64,000 bases of DNA from Chamaecyparis obtusa (taxonomy: Eukaryota; Streptophyta; Pinopsida; Cupressales; Cupressaceae), in NCBI GenBank assembly GCA_027943335.1, contig BSBK01001536.1:682001-746000 (forward strand), written 5' to 3'. Position numbers and translations under genes: made by a program. Shown here piece after piece: positions 60,401 to 64,000 of the stretch. Within the stretch, counting starts at the first letter, position 1. The number at the start of each line of letters is the position of its first letter. The notes beneath the pieces were generated by a model. The model ran no database searches and was not told where the DNA came from. It was given only the letters and a program-made list of their open reading frames with translations.

Positions 60401-62340
60401 AAAGACATCATACATGGCAATTGTCTAGTTTGTAAGTTTTTTCATACTATGTATAGTATTTGCAAACAAAGTGAGATTGTATTATTTTGATTAAAGACCC
60501 TTAAGACCGCTCATTTTTGTTTGGGCAAAATTAGGTAAAAATTTATTCAAAAAATTGGTCGCCATATAATTTCTCCAACCATTATTACTTGGATGAGTTT
60601 ATGTTCCAAGTTTAATGATTTAGTAAAATCTAGTTTATGTATATGTTCAATTATCCATGAAGCAGTCAACTCATAGTATTGTCCCATATTAGAACTTTGT
60701 CCCACAAATGATTGTCTACTCTATTGAAATTTTCTACTCTATTGAAATTTTTGACTAATAATATTGTATTTTCTATCAAATATATCTAATATTTTCAAGG
60801 AAAGGTCCTAAGAATCATCTAGGTTTTGACTTCTATGACCACTAACCCTATTGATTACCTAGATATACTGAATGGGCTACCATAGAGTTACACCAAAATT
60901 ATCAACACAATGAAAGGATCAAATTTGGGTAGGTGGAAAATAAGTGAAAAAAATTTCTCAAACATTTTATTAATATGGACCTAAGGGGTTTTATTCTATC
61001 AAAATGGTCAAATTCCTCATTAAATGTGAGATATTTATCACAAAAAATTTTGAAGTAAAGGTTTTATAGAGGACTTGGACACTCAAAGCTCCAATATTGG
61101 ACACCGTGATTTATTGACGAGTTGTCTCAATGCACTTTTTTTTTCATAACTTTTCTATTTTGTGCCCTAATCAACTAGAAAATGTGCAATGCTACTTGGA
61201 TTTTCCAATTGGTAAGCAATCATTCCCAAAATTTGTTCACAATCTAGTGTGAATTGAATCATGTGTCTAAATCTATGTGAACTCATTTCTAAGATGAAGT
61301 TTATCTAATTTAAGATCTAGTTGGAATCCAATCATGTGCCTAAATCTAGGTTAATGAAGAAAATTACAATTGTAAAAAGCATAAAGGCAACAAGGGTTGA
61401 GATATGCAAATAGTGTTATTTCAATTTTTAAAATAAATAATCAAATCAACCCAATCAAATTAATGAATGAAACATTTAAAAATAAGACTCATCGATGCAT
61501 GACTTTAGAAGATGAAACATCCATAGATTATGATTTTTAACTCAATATTGCTCCCAATTAGGAGGCAAGTCAACTCAATATAACTAGGAGGTCAAGGGTT
61601 GAATTGACAATCAAAGAATTATTGGACTTAATATGACTAAGATAAGTGGCCTTGACTAAATAAGGGTGGCACTAACTACTATTAATCAAATACCATTAGT
61701 CAAGGAGGTAGTGTTGGCATTTGTACATCAAATTAAGCTAACCATATATCGATATTAGTTATCTAAGTGAGAATAATGATATATTATTCTACAACATGAA
61801 AAGGAGATCACATAAAAGGGTTATTTTCCCCAATTCATATGGCACATTGGAATACAAAACCACCTCAAGATGAATATTATTAACACCACTTGAAAGATGC
61901 CAATGCAATATCTGTTCTTGAAGGGTTTTTATTCCTTTTGTTGCTTACAATTGAGAAAGAGAGGATTGATATTGATATGAAGAGACTAAATATGGGAAAT
62001 TTTGATCTAATCCAACTAAGAAAACCGATGTAAAAGGTAATGGAGAATAATTTGAATGCACCAGGAAATGAAATAGGAGAAGTGAGTTTTTCATACTCAA
62101 ATTCTCGATTGTCAGAATCTCAGAATGACCTATAACTGCATATATGAAACTTAGAGGTTGTAACCTGAGTCTCTGCCAAATTTGAGCTGAAAATACAATA
62201 TACAAGAAGAAAATCCCTATGTACCTAGGGCTAGAATGCCAATGGAATTTTGTACTAGATGATTTTGGTTGAATTTTTCTACATCTCTTCGCCTGTGTCT
62301 GATCTTTCCAAATTCCATATAATGGCTCCATAACATCTTC
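57444..62340. other. No confident gene; anonymous decayed repeats
   Basis: A - strand stretch around 58240-58090 faintly recalls a Copia protease region (KHVTCN) but is too decayed to call. An 86-codon frame at 58612-58872 (+) has spaced cysteines but no family I know. At 59720-60130, five GAGAGACC...TCTC dyads recur at irregular spacing. Confidence 0.4.
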
Positions 62341-62344
62341 TTAC

Positions 62345-62770
62345 ATACATAAAAAAGGGGAAGAAGGTTGGCTAAAGGGGTTGGACTTAGTCAAACCCTT
62401 GTTTAGGAATCAACCTTGAAAATGAAGGAAATTGCATAAAGAAAGATGAAATAGAAACTAAATCTGAATTGTAAGTCACCTTATACATTGACGACACATT
62501 GTTTCTTTGGATGTGTTTATAGTGTTGATGCAATAGCTTGATCTAAAAGGAAATCATGAAATAAATGCCTTGAATGATGGATATGGTAGTTTTCAAACAA
62601 TGCTTAATGAAGAAAGAGATTTTTTCTTTGAAGGATTGAAGACTTGGATGCTCAATTATAGATGGAATCTTGAACTCTAATTGCTTGATTGATCATGAAT
62701 GCTTGAAACCTTGATAGTAAAGTATTTCACTTTATAATAGATACCAAAATGAGGAGAGATGTGGGGTTTT
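62345..62770. repeat. Direct repeat shared with 3715-4270
   Basis: Shares AAAGGGGTT, then GTTTAGGAATCAACCTTGA, and the end GATACCAAAATGAGGAGAGA with the region near the left edge. Probably LTR or leader of one - strand retroelement family. Confidence 0.6.
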
Positions 62771-62928
62771 TATACTCAATCCATCATTTTGGGGGTTAAA
62801 AATTAGGCAGGTTGACCATGGGACTAGATCTCCAAAAGGATTATAGTGATAGTAGCCAAAGGATTATTAGGAACATGTATACTTGTGGTGGAATTATCAA
62901 GAAAACTGGCCAAAATTTTAGAAAACGG

Positions 62929-63099
62929 TCAAAGATCATATAGATCAAAGGAGTCTTCTACAGATGAGGATGCTGAAGGAAATTTAGGACTTGCGTCAAC
63001 AAAAGTTAATTCAACTTTTTCATATTCTTCATTCAGATTACTGGGTTCTCTTGGAAGGAATCTACCATAGACATCTCGTCTTCTTCCTCTTTGATGCAT
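62929..63099 (-). pseudogene. N-terminal fragment of a retrotransposon gag
   Basis: ATG at 63099 (-) opens 56 codons: a basic start (MHQRGRRRDVYGRF) and then an acidic Ser-rich stretch ending at TGA 62929. It lies about 100 bp downstream of a primer site, where gag is expected. After the stop, related coding-like sequence runs to about 62820 and then jumps to the 62345-62770 repeat, so the element is truncated. Confidence 0.5.
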
Positions 63100-63202
63100 G
63101 AAGGTAATTTGACAAACTTTTGAAGCAAATTTAGAACTACAAACTACTATCTAGAAAATAGAAAACTATCTAAAATGACTCAATAAGGTTCTTATCTTGA
63201 CA

Positions 63203-63223
63203 CCATCCCTGGCAACGATGCCA
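63203..63223 (-). promoter_or_regulatory. Primer binding site of the right-edge LTR element
   Basis: - strand TGGCATCGTTGCCAGGGA, close to the common plant Ty3/gypsy site complementary to tRNA-Asp. It shows that an LTR element reading on the - strand has its 5' LTR to the right. Confidence 0.8.
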
Positions 63224-63226
63224 AAA

Positions 63227-64000
63227 ATTAACAGCCCCATAATAGGTAATAATAATCATGCCATGACTTCTCCTAAGAATAGTATATTCAAACTAAGTAT
63301 CAATTTCCCTATCATGAAGTGCATTTAAATTTTCAACCCAAGGACGTATACTTTAAATTGGACAGCACGGTTTGTGTACTAAAGTCTCTCATGGAGTCAT
63401 TTTACTTAAGCTCCAGGAAGAAAAATACATGAAAGAGACTTACACTTTTGCTCCAAGAAAGTAAACATAGACGTCTACTAATAAAAATGGTGCTAACAAC
63501 TATAACTTCAATCTTAATCTATTATGTCAACCCAAAAGCATTCACAATGATTATTGCTGCAAATGTTGCAAGAACATACACAGTGTATAGCGTTATAGGA
63601 AAAACTAGTAAATTCTACTTGAACTATTGTAAATGCTCAATCAACTTAATCTAATCTACTCTAATCCACCTTCCAAGTGGGCCTCCTTGGTCATCTTCTG
63701 CTATATATCAACACAAAATGGAACTCAAAATAATTTCTTCATTGTATTTCTAGAAAATTGATTACATTATCATGAAACAACACACAGAACTGGAAAAGTA
63801 ACTTTGCTTCAGATTATAGAAATAATACAACCATATGAATAAATTTCTATGTAACCATAATCTCCCTTTATATAGAGGATTGATGCTTATTTGAACACAA
63901 AATATAATCTCTAACTAATTCACGCCATAAAGAAAGGAAAGTGCAAGAGTCCATGACAAAATATCATAAAGGCTGCATAACCGCTTCAACAGAACATTGA
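63227..64000 (-). repeat. 5' LTR of the right-edge element, cut by the window end
   Basis: Starts right of the primer site and runs off the window. Contains a strong - strand TATA box. The 68-codon frame at 63448-63654 (+) is within the LTR and not a gene. Confidence 0.65.
63866..63875 (-). promoter_or_regulatory. TATA box of the right-edge LTR
   Basis: - strand CTATATAAAG, a full plant TATA consensus, about 640 bp upstream of the primer site, so transcription would run into gag. Confidence 0.65.

Overview
The window is AT-rich nuclear DNA from a large-genome seed plant. Evidence is one spliced plant-type gene with GT-AG introns, LTR retrotransposons with tRNA-iMet primer sites, and a great excess of decayed and nested retroelements. 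A conifer or other gymnosperm is my best guess, but that is an inference from repeat style and nothing here proves it.

The only host gene I can support is on the + strand at 9573-13919. It has seven exons and encodes a 450-residue type I inositol polyphosphate 5-phosphatase with both family signatures intact. Its large introns and 3' flank are filled with decaying minisatellites (9744-11125, 12592-12920, 14480-15295).

Left of the gene (1-9490) lie a decayed Ty3/gypsy gag (1320-3001, - strand), an LTR-like repeat (4278-5880), an L1-like LINE reverse transcriptase fragment (5881-6585, - strand), a 170-bp AT-rich tandem repeat, and a strange array at 7972-9003 with a tRNA-like A box in most copies and a strong G-quadruplex motif. 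Right of the gene (15300-23875) I see only decayed repeats, including a Ty3/gypsy RT-RNase H relic at 18450-19412.

The centre (23875-51098) is one nested stack that I resolved with target-site duplications. An outer LTR element on the - strand (23880-51093, TSD CTTTA) has no recognisable pol. Its left LTR is split by a Copia element (24898-36716, - strand, TSD TTGAT) and by a gag-protease-only element (36884-40561, - strand, TSD TAGGG/TAGAG). The Copia element is itself split by a fourth element (28953-35702, + strand, TSD ATAAC). This innermost element has 2.44-kb LTRs, and each LTR carries seven separate 46-bp hairpins. Its coding frame is open for 493 codons apart from eight stops, all TAG or TAA.

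The right end (51099-64000) has a nearly perfect 1.17-kb tandem duplication bounded by (TA)n tracts, another copy of the LTR-like repeat on the - strand, and at the edge the start of a further - strand LTR element: LTR with TATA box, primer binding site and a gag N-terminus.

Most interesting: the hairpin array in the LTRs (29274-30268, 33581-34575), whose inner arms differ between hairpins yet stay self-complementary; the TAR-only stops of the innermost element; the palindromic clusters in the outer element's leader; and the odd features of the 5-phosphatase gene (in-frame upstream ATG/TAG, in-frame alternative donor, coding minisatellite).
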